Origin: Myxococcus eversor
Lineage (GTDB): Bacteria; Myxococcota; Myxococcia; Myxococcales; Myxococcaceae
Length of the DNA stretch: 64,000 nucleotides
NCBI RefSeq assembly: GCF_010894455.1
Contig: NZ_JAAIXY010000002.1
Location: 310,001 to 374,000, forward strand
Direction: 5' to 3'
Position numbers and translations under genes: made by a program. This document shows positions 44,262 through 58,855 of this stretch, piece after piece (position 1 is the stretch's first letter; each line of letters starts with the position of its first letter). The notes below the pieces were generated by a model. It saw only the letters and a list, made by a program, of their open reading frames with translations, did no database searches and was not told the DNA's origin.

Positions 44262-44812
44262 GGTTGCACCCGGCCGCGCGCCACGTAGGCCAGCCGCGTC
44301 AGCCATCCTCCCACCTCGGCGAGCGACAGGCGCTCCACCTCGCCCTCCTGCCCCTCGCCGCCCTCGGACCCGCCTCGCACCACGGCCACGCGTCCGCCCC
44401 GCGCCTGGAGGAGGTTCAGGCCCTCCTGGCCGTCTTCATGGCCGGCGAAGAGCAGCGCGGCGGCGGCCGCGCCGTAGCTGTCCGCCGCGGACTCGAAGAG
44501 GGCGTCGATGGCGGGACGGCAGCCGTGCTCGGGAGGCTCCACGGACAGGGCCACGCTGCCCCGGTCCACCAGCAGGTGATAGCCCCACGGCGCCAGGTAC
44601 ACGCGGCCGGGCACCAGGTCGTCCTTGTCGTCCGGCTCCACCACCGGCAGCGCGCAGCGACGGCCCAGCGGCGCGGCCAGCAGGTCATGCGGCCCCCGGT
44701 GCAGCGCGACGACGACGGGCGTCGGCAGGTGCGCCGGCAGCACGGACAGCAGCGTCTCCACGTCCGCCCCCGCGCTCCGAGGCGCCCCCACCACCAGCAG
44801 GCCCACGCTCAT
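44258..44812 (-). CDS. Degenerate CheB-like methylesterase domain, no receiver
   Basis: A 184-residue protein equivalent to the catalytic half of CheB, which removes methyl groups from chemoreceptors. The fold landmarks are recognisable (LLVVGAPRSAGADVETL, VVVALHRGPHDLL, GRVYLAPWGYHLLVDRGS, LLFAGHEDGQEGL), but the Ser site reads GAPRSAG rather than GASxGG and the Asp motif GHEDGQEG rather than GMGxDGAxG. The triad may survive as Ser/His/Asp, but activity is doubtful. It shares ATGA with both neighbours: its start overlaps the CheR stop, and its stop overlaps the receiver gene. Confidence 0.82.
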   Translation of the reverse strand: MSVGLLVVGAPRSAGADVETLLSVLPAHLPTPVVVALHRGPHDLLAAPLGRRCALPVVEPDDKDDLVPGRVYLAPWGYHLLVDRGSVALSVEPPEHGCRPAIDALFESAADSYGAAAAALLFAGHEDGQEGLNLLQARGGRVAVVRGGSEGGEGQEGEVERLSLAEVGGWLTRLAYVARGRVQP

Positions 44813-45638
44813 GTCACCCTCCGGAAGATGTGGCCGCTGCCCTCCAGCTCTTCGTAGGCGGCGGCGTGCGGCGTGCGCGCGAGCGACTCCTTGCGCCCCA
44901 GGCACAGGAAGCCGAAGCGGGCCAGGCTCTCATACAGCCGCGCGTGCACGCGGTTGTGCAGGGCGCGATTGAAGGACAGCAGCGTGTCCCGACACAGGAT
45001 GACGTGGAACTCGTTGAACGAGCCGTCGATGGTCAGGTTGTGCTGGGTGAAGAAGATGCCGTCGCGCAGCTTCGGCTGGAGCAGCGCCCAGTTGCCGTCG
45101 CGCGTGTAGTAGTCCGACAGCGAGCCCCTCCCGCCCGACTCCGCGTGGCGGCGCGCGTCGTCCTCGCCGGGCAGCGGCAGCACGCCGGTGCGCGCGTCCG
45201 CCAGGAGCCCCTCGCTGGCATCCGACGCGTAGAGCCGGCAGCGGCCCCACAGGCCCTCCTCGTGCAGCAGGATGGCCAGGGCATAGGTGTCCTCACCCGT
45301 GCCGCAGCCCGCGTGCCAGACGCGCACGGACGGCCACGTGCGCAGCACCGGCACCACGCGCGCGCGGAAGTCGCGGAAGAAGGCCGCGTCCGCGAAGAGA
45401 CCCGGAGGCGTGCTGGACAGCGCGCGCAAGAGGCCCTCCAGCGCCTCGCTGTCGTGCAGCACGCGGGCCTGGAGCGCGGAGAAGGACTCCAGGCGCTCCT
45501 CGCGCAGGTGGCGCCGCAGCCGCCGCAGCAGCCGCGGCCGGGAGTGGCTGCGCAAGTCGAAGCCCCAGTGGCGGGCCACGCCCTCCAGGAGCAGGTCCGC
45601 CTCCAGCGCCTCCAGGGCCGCCGCCGAAGCCGTGGCGT

Positions 45639-45642
<4 letters not shown>
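44809..45642 (-). CDS. cheR: CheR-type protein methyltransferase
   Basis: A 277-residue SAM-dependent glutamate methyltransferase of the chemoreceptor type. The N-terminal helical domain (about 10-80, [20 protein letters not shown]) precedes the Rossmann domain with SAM motif [46 protein letters not shown] and [11 protein letters not shown], all CheR landmarks. The GTG start at 45642 shares GTGA with the many-HAMP kinase stop. No methyl-accepting receptor is encoded nearby, so its substrate may be the HAMP kinase itself or a distant receptor. Confidence 0.9.
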
Positions 45643-51548
<5,906 letters not shown>

Positions 51549-51756
51549 TGAGAGCCCCAGCGCGTTCCCGCGAGGAGTGGCCCTCGGCTGCCGGGAACGG
51601 AAACTTTCGGAAGGGCTCCGTTCTCCCGCGACTCCCCGGAGCGGGGATAGTCCCCTCGGGAGGGCTGGCTGACAGTCATCTGACACTGCGGCCCCGCTTC
51701 GTGAGCCAGGCAACACTTGGCTCGGGACCTACACGACCCGGCGTGAAATCCGGCGC

Positions 51757-51798
51757 CCACCAGGGCCGGGGCTCCGGCGCTTGCCCGAGCCCTGGTGG
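51757..51798 (-). terminator. Hairpin terminator after the repeat lipoprotein gene
   Basis: A perfect 10-bp stem (CCACCAGGGC at 51757-51766, GCCCTGGTGG at 51789-51798) lies 9 bp past the lipoprotein stop, upstream of the many-HAMP kinase operon. It probably separates the two minus-strand transcripts. Confidence 0.65.
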
Positions 51799-51806
51799 AC
51801 CCTGGC

Positions 51807-52607
51807 CTAGAAGCAGCGCGCCTTCGCGGCGACGCTCACCTGGTTCGACCCCCCGCCCAGGTACCAGTAACCACCGCTGTCGAAGATGCGGACGTACTCG
51901 CCGCCGCCCTCGAACTTGCCCTTCACGTACGTCAAGGCACAAGCCAGGCCCGACGAGGGCCCCATGTACGCCGAGCCCTGGCCCTGGCTCCAGGAAATCT
52001 CAGGGGTATAGCCCGTCGTGGGGCTGACGGTGATGCAGCGCGCGCGCGCGCGCACGCCACTCTGGCCGGAGTCTCCGCTCAGGTACCACTGCCCCCCGCT
52101 GACATAGGCGTGAACCCACTCCCCGCCGCCGTTGAACTTGCCGGCGACCCCCACCAGGTAGCACATGCGGTTGGTCGCCGTGCCCATGTTCACGGGGTAG
52201 TTCATCGACTGCGTCCATTGATACTCGGTGGTGTCCCCGCTCGCGGAAACGCAGCGCGCGGCGCCGTTGATGCTCGTCTGGGACGAGTTGCCACCCAGAT
52301 ACCAGGAGCCGCCCGTCTGGAAGATGTCCACCCGCTCGCCACTCCCCTCGAAGTCGCCCCCCACGCGAGTGAGGAAGCAGGACCTGCCCGAGGTGATGCC
52401 CATGGGATTCGCGACATGGCCCTGCGACCAGGTGTACTCGGAGCTCGGGACCAGGGCCTGGGGCTGGGTGTCCAGCTCCGGCGCGGCGGTCACCTGCTTC
52501 GCGGCCTCCTCCTGGGACAGCTCGGCCGACAGGTCCTCGGGACCACAGCCCGACAGCACGACGGGAATCGCGAGCGCGACAAACACGGTGTGACGCAACT
52601 TCGACAT
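51807..52607 (-). CDS. Lipoprotein with three Cys-containing 60-residue repeats
   Basis: A 266-residue lipoprotein (MSKLRHTVFVALAIPVVLSG then Cys21). After a Gln/Glu-rich linker, three repeats of about 62 residues follow, each with a W-S/T-Q start, a first Cys (CFLTRVGGDFEGSGERVDIF; CYLVGVAGKFNGGGEWVHAY; CALTYVKGKFEGGGEYVRIF), then G-x-WYL-x-G and a closing A-R-C. The paired Cys in each unit should form a disulphide, giving a beta-rich surface module. I cannot name the family; it looks suited to binding rather than catalysis. AGGAAG precedes the ATG. It is divergent from the Ser/Thr kinase at 52879. A run of alternating CG (near 52040) is in its reading frame. Confidence 0.8.
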   Translation of the reverse strand: MSKLRHTVFVALAIPVVLSGCGPEDLSAELSQEEAAKQVTAAPELDTQPQALVPSSEYTWSQGHVANPMGITSGRSCFLTRVGGDFEGSGERVDIFQTGGSWYLGGNSSQTSINGAARCVSASGDTTEYQWTQSMNYPVNMGTATNRMCYLVGVAGKFNGGGEWVHAYVSGGQWYLSGDSGQSGVRARARCITVSPTTGYTPEISWSQGQGSAYMGPSSGLACALTYVKGKFEGGGEYVRIFDSGGYWYLGGGSNQVSVAAKARCF

Positions 52608-52766
52608 GATGGAGTCTTCCTGTTGATGGGGATGGGTTTGACGACGGAGGTCACGCATCGGCGGGTGCCGCTCGCGTCACCTCGTCGCGGTCCGCTTGAG
52701 CAAGGCCCGTGCCTCCCTCGCCGATGATCTTCGCCACTCGGGAGCACGCAGGCGCGCGCCCCACGA

Positions 52767-52792
52767 GGAGCGGCTGACACAGCTCATGGCAC
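52767..52792 (+). promoter_or_regulatory. Element shared with 57391-57415 (copy A)
   Basis: This 26-bp stretch in the spacer between the repeat lipoprotein and the Ser/Thr kinase (GGAGCGGCTGACACAGCTCA then TGGCAC) matches 57391-57415 at nearly all positions with one indel. Both lie in spacers between a lipoprotein gene and a divergent signalling gene, so a common regulator or promoter type is possible. A separate CACAGC/GCTGTG inverted repeat lies at 52812-52829. The whole spacer (52608-52878) holds no gene. Confidence 0.4.
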
Positions 52793-52878
52793 GGCGAGGC
52801 GCGCGCGGTGACACAGCACGCGAGCTGTGCCATGCGGCCTCGGGGCTCGACTCCAGGGCCGCGTGATAGCGTCTGGCC

Positions 52879-55800
52879 ATGGCGCCTTCCGGGAGAGACG
52901 AGCCGCTCCTCGCTCCGACCGTGGCGTCGGTGGCGCCCACGCCCGCGCCCGTGTCCACGTCGGAGACGCCACCCGCGGAGGCCTCACCCTCCGCCCTCGC
53001 CACGTCGGACGCCCCGCCCCCTCGCGACTGGGCACGCTACGAGCTGTTCGAGCTGCTGGGGCGTGGCGGCATGGGCGAGGTCTACCGCGCGGAGGACCGG
53101 CGACTTTCGCGCCAGGTGGCCCTCAAGTTCATCCGGGGCGCGGACCCCGAGCGCGCCCTGCGCCTGCTCCAGGAGGCGCGCGCCCAGGCACGCATCGACC
53201 ATCCCCACGTCTGCAAGGTCTTCGAAGTCGGTGAAGTCGCCGGGCGGGCCTATATCGCCATGCAGCTCGTGGAGGGCGAGCTGCTGGATGCCGCCGCCCG
53301 GCACCTCTCCGTGCGGGAGAAGGTCCGGCTGATGAAGGACGTCGCCGAGGCCATCCACGAGGCCCACCGGCTGGGCGTCATCCACCGGGACCTCAAGCCC
53401 TCCAACATCATGGTGCTCCGCGCGGAGGACGCGGGGTGGACGCCCGTCATCATGGACTTCGGCCTCGCATATGAGGCGGAGCGGGGACACGGCCTCACCG
53501 TCACCGGCGCGGTGATGGGGACGCCCGCGTACATGGCGCCGGAGCAGGCGCGGGGCGACGTGCGCGGCATCGACCGCCGCAGTGATGTCTACAGCCTGGG
53601 GGCCACGCTCCACGAGCTGCTCACCGGAGCGCCGCCCTTCACCGGGGCCACGCGGATGGAGACCCTGTCGAAGGTGCTCCATGACGACCCTCCGTCCCTC
53701 CGCTCGCGAGTGCCCACGCTGGACGTCGCGCTGGAGACGCTCTGCCTCAAGTGCCTGCACAAGGAGCCCGGCCAGCGCTACGCGTCCGCCCAGGCGCTGG
53801 CGGAGGACCTGCGGCGCTACCTGGACGGCGAGCCCATCCTCGGACGGCGCCCCGGCCCGCTGCACCGGCTGCGACGGGCCGCGCGCGGCCCCAGGGCCCT
53901 GGTGACGCTCTCCGCGGCGTCGCTGGTGGGCATGCTGCTGCTCGCCGGACTCGGGACGCGGTCGTGGCTCGCGCAGCGGGAGCTGCGGGCGCGGACGGAC
54001 GCGCGAGTGCGCCTGGCCGAGCAGCTTGGCCAGCAGGTGCAGGAGCTGGAGGCCTTCGTGCGCGCGTTCCAGGCCCTGCCGCTGCACGACACCCGACCCG
54101 AGCTGCGGCTCGCCCACGAGCGCCTGGAGAAGCTCGCCGCCCAGGGCCAGGGGCTGGGACCCCCGGAGGAGGGGCTCGTGCTCCAGGCGCTGGGGCGCGG
54201 CCACCTGGCGCTGCGCGAGTTCGAGCAGGCCCACCAGTCACTGGAGCGCTCGCGGGAGCTGGGCGTGGACTCTCCGGGCCTGCACTACGCGCTGGGACGC
54301 GCGCTCGGCGAGCGCTACCGGCTGGCGCTGGAGGACGCGCGGCGCGGCGGCGGCGAGGCGTGGGTGGCCAGCCAGGAGCCCCTGCTCGCGAAGCGCTACC
54401 TGCTACCCGCCCTCCAATCGCTGGAGCGCAGCCGGGGCCTGGAGCTGGAGTCACCGCGCTACCTGGAGGCGCTCATCGCCTTGTACCGCGAGGACCATGT
54501 CCTGGCGGAAGAGGCCGCGCGCGAGGCCATGGCCCAGGCGCCCTGGCTGGCCGAGGCGCGCAAGCTCGCGGGGGACGTCTCCCTGGCCCGCGCCATGTCC
54601 CTCTTGGAGCAGGGGGACTACGGCGGCGCGCGCGCCGGCCTGCGTGAGGCGGGGGCGCGCTACGAGCAGGCGCTGGAGCTGGGGCGCAGCGACGCGTGGA
54701 GCCACGAGGCGCTCGCCGAGGTCTGGCTTCAACTGTCGGAGCTGGACAAGCGGGAGGGCCGCTCGCGCAAGGCCTCGCTCGACCTGGCGGAGGCCGCCGT
54801 GGACAAGAGCCTGACGGCGGCGCCGGACCGCGCCTCCGGGCACACGAAGAGGGCCCAGGTCCTGATGAACCAGTACCGCGCGGTGAACTTCCAGGGGGAG
54901 CCCGACGCGCGCGACGCGGAGGCCCTGCTCACGGCGTGGATGGGCGCCGCGGGGAGGGCCGTGGAGCTCGACCCCCGCGACGTGCTCGCGCAGGACTCGC
55001 TGGGGTACAGCCACTTCATGAAGGGGCTCAGGCAGGCGCGCGCGGGGCAGGCGCCCGAGGCGTCGTGGGACGCGGCCATCCGCTGGCTGTCCCGGGCCAT
55101 TGAACTCCAGCCGCTCTACCCCTGGGCGCTCAACGACCTGGGGCTCGTCCACCGCTGGCGGGGCAACCACCTGCGCGAGCACGGCCAGGACCCGCTGCCC
55201 GCCTACGAGGAGGCCGCGCGCGCGTTCCTGGAGGCGACCCGCGCGGACCCGCGCTACCTGTTCGCCCACTCGAACCTGGCGGAGCTGCATGCGGCGCTGG
55301 CGGCCCACCGGCTGTCACGAGGGCTCGCGCCGGAGGCCGACGTCCAGCGGGCCCTGGAGGCCAGCGCGCGCGCCCTCGCCGTCGACGAGCGCTTCCACTC
55401 CGCGCATGAACACGCCGCCTCGGCGGAGCTGACGCGGGCGCGCCACCTGCTCGACACCGGCGGAGACCCTGGCCTGGCCCTGGAGCGAGCCCTGCGCGCA
55501 GCCGCGCGCGCACGCGCGCTGAATGCCCGCTCCGACCGCGCCCCCTTCCTCCAGGCCGACGCGCACCTGCTCCAGGCGCTCCACGCGCTGCGCGAGGGCC
55601 GCGACGCGACGGAGCCGCTCGCCGCCGGGCGACGAGCGCTGGAGGAGGCCTCCCGGCTGTCCCCCTCCTGCGCGGACTGCCGGAGCCTGGGCGCGGAGCT
55701 GGCGCTGGCGGCGGCGGACCAGCAGCGGCGCGAGGGACGCACGGGCCTCGCCTCCCTGCGCGGCGCGCTCGACGAGGCCCGGCGCGCCGTGGCGCTCTAC

Positions 55801-56154
55801 GCCTACCCGGAGAGCCACCTGACGCTGGCGCGCGCGTGCTGGCGGTGGGCCCAGGCGGCGACGAGGACGGCGGCGCCGCCCGTGGTCGACGAGGGACTCG
55901 CGCAGGTGGAGCTCGCGCTGCGAAGCGCCCCGGATTGGGCGGAGGCCCAGGCCGTGCGCGGAGCCCTGCTGCTGACGCGGGCCCGGACCCTGGAGCCCGG
56001 CCCCGGATGGACCCAGGTCCTCCACGAGTCCCACGCCGCGCTCACCCACGCCACCCAGCGCGTCCCCTGGCTGCGCGGCACGTATGCGCGGCCGCTGCGG
56101 GACGTGGAGGCGGAACTCGCCCGCCTCCCTCCGGAGCACCCGGTTCTACGGTAG
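52879..56154 (+). CDS. Transmembrane Ser/Thr protein kinase with long TPR domain
   Basis: A 1091-residue kinase. A Pro/Ala/Thr-rich leader (1-50) precedes the kinase domain (about 54-320) with LGRGGMGEVY, Lys83, HRDLKPSN (Asp171), DFG Asp193 and GTPAYMAPEQARGD, all active-site residues being present. One transmembrane helix lies at about 341-362 (LVTLSAASLVGMLLLAGLG). The remaining about 700 residues are TPR-like helical repeats (LGRGHLALREFEQAHQSLER, LYPWALNDLGLVHRWRGNHL, AHSNLAELHAALAAHRLSRG), presumably periplasmic and able to bind partners. The start ATG has a weak ribosome-binding site. It overlaps the convergent ADYC gene by 9 bp. Confidence 0.92.
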   Translation: MAPSGRDEPLLAPTVASVAPTPAPVSTSETPPAEASPSALATSDAPPPRDWARYELFELLGRGGMGEVYRAEDRRLSRQVALKFIRGADPERALRLLQEARAQARIDHPHVCKVFEVGEVAGRAYIAMQLVEGELLDAAARHLSVREKVRLMKDVAEAIHEAHRLGVIHRDLKPSNIMVLRAEDAGWTPVIMDFGLAYEAERGHGLTVTGAVMGTPAYMAPEQARGDVRGIDRRSDVYSLGATLHELLTGAPPFTGATRMETLSKVLHDDPPSLRSRVPTLDVALETLCLKCLHKEPGQRYASAQALAEDLRRYLDGEPILGRRPGPLHRLRRAARGPRALVTLSAASLVGMLLLAGLGTRSWLAQRELRARTDARVRLAEQLGQQVQELEAFVRAFQALPLHDTRPELRLAHERLEKLAAQGQGLGPPEEGLVLQALGRGHLALREFEQAHQSLERSRELGVDSPGLHYALGRALGERYRLALEDARRGGGEAWVASQEPLLAKRYLLPALQSLERSRGLELESPRYLEALIALYREDHVLAEEAAREAMAQAPWLAEARKLAGDVSLARAMSLLEQGDYGGARAGLREAGARYEQALELGRSDAWSHEALAEVWLQLSELDKREGRSRKASLDLAEAAVDKSLTAAPDRASGHTKRAQVLMNQYRAVNFQGEPDARDAEALLTAWMGAAGRAVELDPRDVLAQDSLGYSHFMKGLRQARAGQAPEASWDAAIRWLSRAIELQPLYPWALNDLGLVHRWRGNHLREHGQDPLPAYEEAARAFLEATRADPRYLFAHSNLAELHAALAAHRLSRGLAPEADVQRALEASARALAVDERFHSAHEHAASAELTRARHLLDTGGDPGLALERALRAAARARALNARSDRAPFLQADAHLLQALHALREGRDATEPLAAGRRALEEASRLSPSCADCRSLGAELALAAADQQRREGRTGLASLRGALDEARRAVALYAYPESHLTLARACWRWAQAATRTAAPPVVDEGLAQVELALRSAPDWAEAQAVRGALLLTRARTLEPGPGWTQVLHESHAALTHATQRVPWLRGTYARPLRDVEAELARLPPEHPVLR

Positions 56155-57264
56155 CGGCCGGGGCACTCCCGTGGCGAACGTCGCCGCCGCGCTCCACTGG
56201 GGCGTGCTCGCGCAGGCGGGCAGCACGCTGGTGCGAGGGAGGGGGAAGTCGTGGCGACGGTTCCGCGGATTCAGACACACCGCGCCCTGGGGGCCCCAGA
56301 GCGCCTCCAGGTGCTCCAGCTCGTCGAGCCGATTGCTGGAGCGCGAGCCGAACCCGTGCGCGTCCCGCCGCAGGAAGTCGGTGCCGTTCGTCGTATAGGC
56401 CCTCAAGTCACCCTGACCGACGAAGTACGCGGCGCGCTTCGCCTGGAGGCAGGCCCGGTAGACGTGCTCGCGACTCGCATCGACCTGGAAGGTGTCAGGC
56501 GACCAGGGCTGGTAGCCCCACGCCAGACAGGCGCCAATGGCCCCCGTCTCGCAGGCCATCGTGACGGAGTCGAGCCGCTCATCCACGAAGGCGTTCAGCC
56601 CGTCCACCCGGCGCGCCGGAAGGAAGACGGAGGCGACGGGCGCCTTCTCCGGTGAGCGGCACTGAGGCAGCCAGGGCTCGCTGCCCGCCTCGCGGTAGAG
56701 CACCTGGAAGTGGCGCCCTTTCAGCGGGCTCAGCGTCAGCTCGTAGCCCCGGCTCACCACGTCGCCGTCCACCTCGTCCACGGGGAGCGTGAAGTGGAAC
56801 GTCAGCCGCCCCAGCGCCTCACCCCGGACCTTCGTGGCCCGCCCTCCCTCGGAGACCACGGCGTAGAGGTCCGTGGGGCTCGCGTGGACCTCCTCGAGCA
56901 CCGGAGACGCCTCCCGTGACGGAGCCGCCGAGGGCGTGAGCCGGACGGGGATGTCCAGCACCCGCCGACGCTGCTCCAGCGAGCGCACCCGCATGACGAC
57001 CCCCTCGGGCGTGTTGATGAAGCCCTCGGGACACAGCGTCGCGGTCCTCCCGTGGAAGAAGCAGTAGCTGTGTCCCTCGGCGATGTAGATGCCCAGGCCG
57101 TTGGGGTCCGGGTCGCATTGCCCGGTGGGACAGCTTCCCCCTCCGCCCGGTATCACCTCGGGCCGCGTCGCCACGTCGGAGGGGCGACCCGGGCCCGTCA
57201 GGCGACAGGCCCCCATCCCCAGCAACAACACCAGACAGCCGAGCCACGCGCAAAGGGTCTTCAT
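56146..57264 (-). CDS. ADYC-domain lipoprotein
   Basis: A 372-residue secreted lipoprotein (MKTLCAWLGCLVLLLGMGAC, Cys20). The C-terminal two thirds match the pattern of the ADYC domain, found mainly in myxobacteria and relatives and of unknown function: Cys-rich segments such as VTMACETGAIGACLAWGYQP, followed by YRACLQAKRAAYFVGQGD and an ACASTPQW end. An N-terminal Cys pair (SCPTGQCDPDPNGLGIYIAE) precedes it. GAGGAGA sits 8 bases before the ATG at 57264, and the signal peptide fixes the start. It is divergent from the FHA activator gene. Confidence 0.8.
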   Translation of the reverse strand: MKTLCAWLGCLVLLLGMGACRLTGPGRPSDVATRPEVIPGGGGSCPTGQCDPDPNGLGIYIAEGHSYCFFHGRTATLCPEGFINTPEGVVMRVRSLEQRRRVLDIPVRLTPSAAPSREASPVLEEVHASPTDLYAVVSEGGRATKVRGEALGRLTFHFTLPVDEVDGDVVSRGYELTLSPLKGRHFQVLYREAGSEPWLPQCRSPEKAPVASVFLPARRVDGLNAFVDERLDSVTMACETGAIGACLAWGYQPWSPDTFQVDASREHVYRACLQAKRAAYFVGQGDLRAYTTNGTDFLRRDAHGFGSRSSNRLDELEHLEALWGPQGAVCLNPRNRRHDFPLPRTSVLPACASTPQWSAAATFATGVPRPLP

Positions 57265-57390
57265 CCAGATGTCTCCTCGAAGTGGAAAGCCGGGCCCGAC
57301 ATGGCCCATGGACACGCCCCATAGCGAGCGCCATGCCAGCGCGCCCTTCGCGGGACATCCCAAGGGGCGGGCCCGGTGCCGAGGCACCCC

Positions 57391-57415
57391 GGAGCGGTGG
57401 CACACCTGATGGCAC
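57391..57415 (+). promoter_or_regulatory. Element shared with 52767-52792 (copy B)
   Basis: GGAGCGGTGGCACACCTGAT followed by GGCAC, 41 bp before the FHA-activator ATG and 127 bp from the divergent ADYC gene. It matches copy A at about 22 positions. Neither copy has the GG-N10-GC spacing of a sigma-54 promoter. GGCACA/TGTGCC (57399-57404, 57416-57421) also makes a small palindrome here. Confidence 0.4.
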
Positions 57416-57455
57416 TGTGCCCGAGCGCGCGGGCTCCCGCGTAGGATGGGCGCGC

Positions 57456-58853
57456 ATGGAACAGGACCGGTCGACCCTCCAGCAGAGCGACGCCGCCGAC
57501 GGCGGGGACGGCGCGGGAGAAGCGCCGCGGCCGGGGCTGATGCGGGTGCTCGGAGCGGGCACCGCGATGGCCGTGGCCCTGCCGCTGGGGGACGAGCTGC
57601 TGCTGGGACGCGGCGCCCTGGAGCCAGGCGCGGCCCCGGACCCGCGCATGTCGCGCAGCCACGCGCGGGTGCGCTACGAAGACGGACGCTTCCTCGTCAC
57701 CGACCTGGGCAGCCAGAACGGCACCTTCGTGGACGGCGAGCCCCTGGCGCCGCACACGCCGCGCGAGGCCTGGCGGGTCATCCGGATGGGGGACTCGCTC
57801 TTCGTGCCCGGCAAGGACGTGGGGCCGCTGTCGCGCCAGGGCGTCATGAGGGACGAGGGCTTCATCCGGGGCCCCGCGATGCGGAGGCTGCTCGAACAGG
57901 TGTCACGCGCGGCCCAGCACGGCTTCGCCCTGCACATCCACGGAGAGAGCGGCACGGGCAAGGAGGGCGTGGCCCGGGCCTTCCATGACCACGGCCCCCA
58001 GAAGGCCGGGCCCTTCGTGGCCGTCAACTGCGCGGCCATCCCCCAGGGGCTCGCCGAGCGGCTGCTCTTTGGCGCGCGGCGCGGCGCGTTCTCCGGCGCG
58101 GACGACGCGGACGGCTACCTCCAGGCGGCGGACGGCGGGACGCTGTTCCTGGACGAGGTGACGGAGCTGGACCTGGCCGTCCAGTCCAAGCTGCTGCGCG
58201 CGCTGGAGACGCGGGAGGTGTTGCCCCTGGGCGGCTCGCGTCCCCGGAAGGTGGACCTGCGCGTGTGCTCGGCGGGGAACAAGGACCTGCGCGCGCAGGT
58301 GGCGAGCGGGCGGCTCCGGGAGGACCTCTACTTCCGCCTCGGCAGGCCGGAGGTCACCCTGCCCCCGCTGCGGCGGCGCCCGGAGGAGCTGCCGCTGCTG
58401 GTGGCCCGCTTCCTCCTGGAGCAGGAGGTCCGCCTGCCCGCGCACGTCACGCTCTTCGAGGCCTGCCTGCTCCGTCCCTGGCCGGGCAACATCCGCGAGC
58501 TCCGCGTGGAGGTGCGAGGCGCCGCGCAGGAGGCGCTCCTGCGGGCCGCGACGCGCATCGAGGCGTGCCACCTCAGCCCCACCGCGGGGACCGCGTTCAG
58601 CGCGACCGCCGGGCCGGAGCCCGAGCCCACCCCCAAGCCCGGGGACGGCGGCGCCACTCCGAAGCCCGCGCGGCGGCGGCCCGTCGTCGTCCGGAGCCCG
58701 CCGCTCGCGGACTCCGAGCGCGCGCGGGTGGTGGAGGCCCTCCAGGCGCACGGCGGAAACGTCGCCGCCGCCGCGCGCGCGCTGGGCATGCACCGCACGC
58801 ACCTGCGGCGTCTGATGGAGCGCCATGGCCTGGACGCTCCGGAGCAGCCGTAG
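57456..58853 (+). CDS. FHA-domain sigma-54-dependent transcriptional activator
   Basis: A 465-residue enhancer-binding protein. Instead of a receiver it has an N-terminal FHA domain (about 45-118: LLGRG, MSRSHARV, DLGSQNGTFVDG), which binds phosphothreonine and so links it to Ser/Thr kinases. The AAA+ domain (about 135-370) has Walker A GESGTGKE (163-170), Walker B GGTLFLDE (228-235) and a sigma-54 contact loop reading GAFSGA (210-215) rather than GAFTGA. A Pro/Lys-rich linker and a Fis-type helix-turn-helix end it (VEALQAHGGNVAAAARALGM). The ATG at 57456 starts the conserved part. A neighbouring TPR Ser/Thr kinase (52879) is a candidate input. Confidence 0.92.
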   Translation: MEQDRSTLQQSDAADGGDGAGEAPRPGLMRVLGAGTAMAVALPLGDELLLGRGALEPGAAPDPRMSRSHARVRYEDGRFLVTDLGSQNGTFVDGEPLAPHTPREAWRVIRMGDSLFVPGKDVGPLSRQGVMRDEGFIRGPAMRRLLEQVSRAAQHGFALHIHGESGTGKEGVARAFHDHGPQKAGPFVAVNCAAIPQGLAERLLFGARRGAFSGADDADGYLQAADGGTLFLDEVTELDLAVQSKLLRALETREVLPLGGSRPRKVDLRVCSAGNKDLRAQVASGRLREDLYFRLGRPEVTLPPLRRRPEELPLLVARFLLEQEVRLPAHVTLFEACLLRPWPGNIRELRVEVRGAAQEALLRAATRIEACHLSPTAGTAFSATAGPEPEPTPKPGDGGATPKPARRRPVVVRSPPLADSERARVVEALQAHGGNVAAAARALGMHRTHLRRLMERHGLDAPEQP

Positions 58854-58855
58854 CG

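Noticed and set aside
52036-52056. Alternating CG run as a Z-DNA or regulatory tract
   Set aside because: It lies inside the lipoprotein reading frame and simply encodes Arg/Ala-rich residues; nothing else supports a special role.
52787-57416. TGGCAC in both shared elements as the -24 box of sigma-54 promoters
   Set aside because: The GC of a -12 box is not at the required 10-base spacing in either copy.
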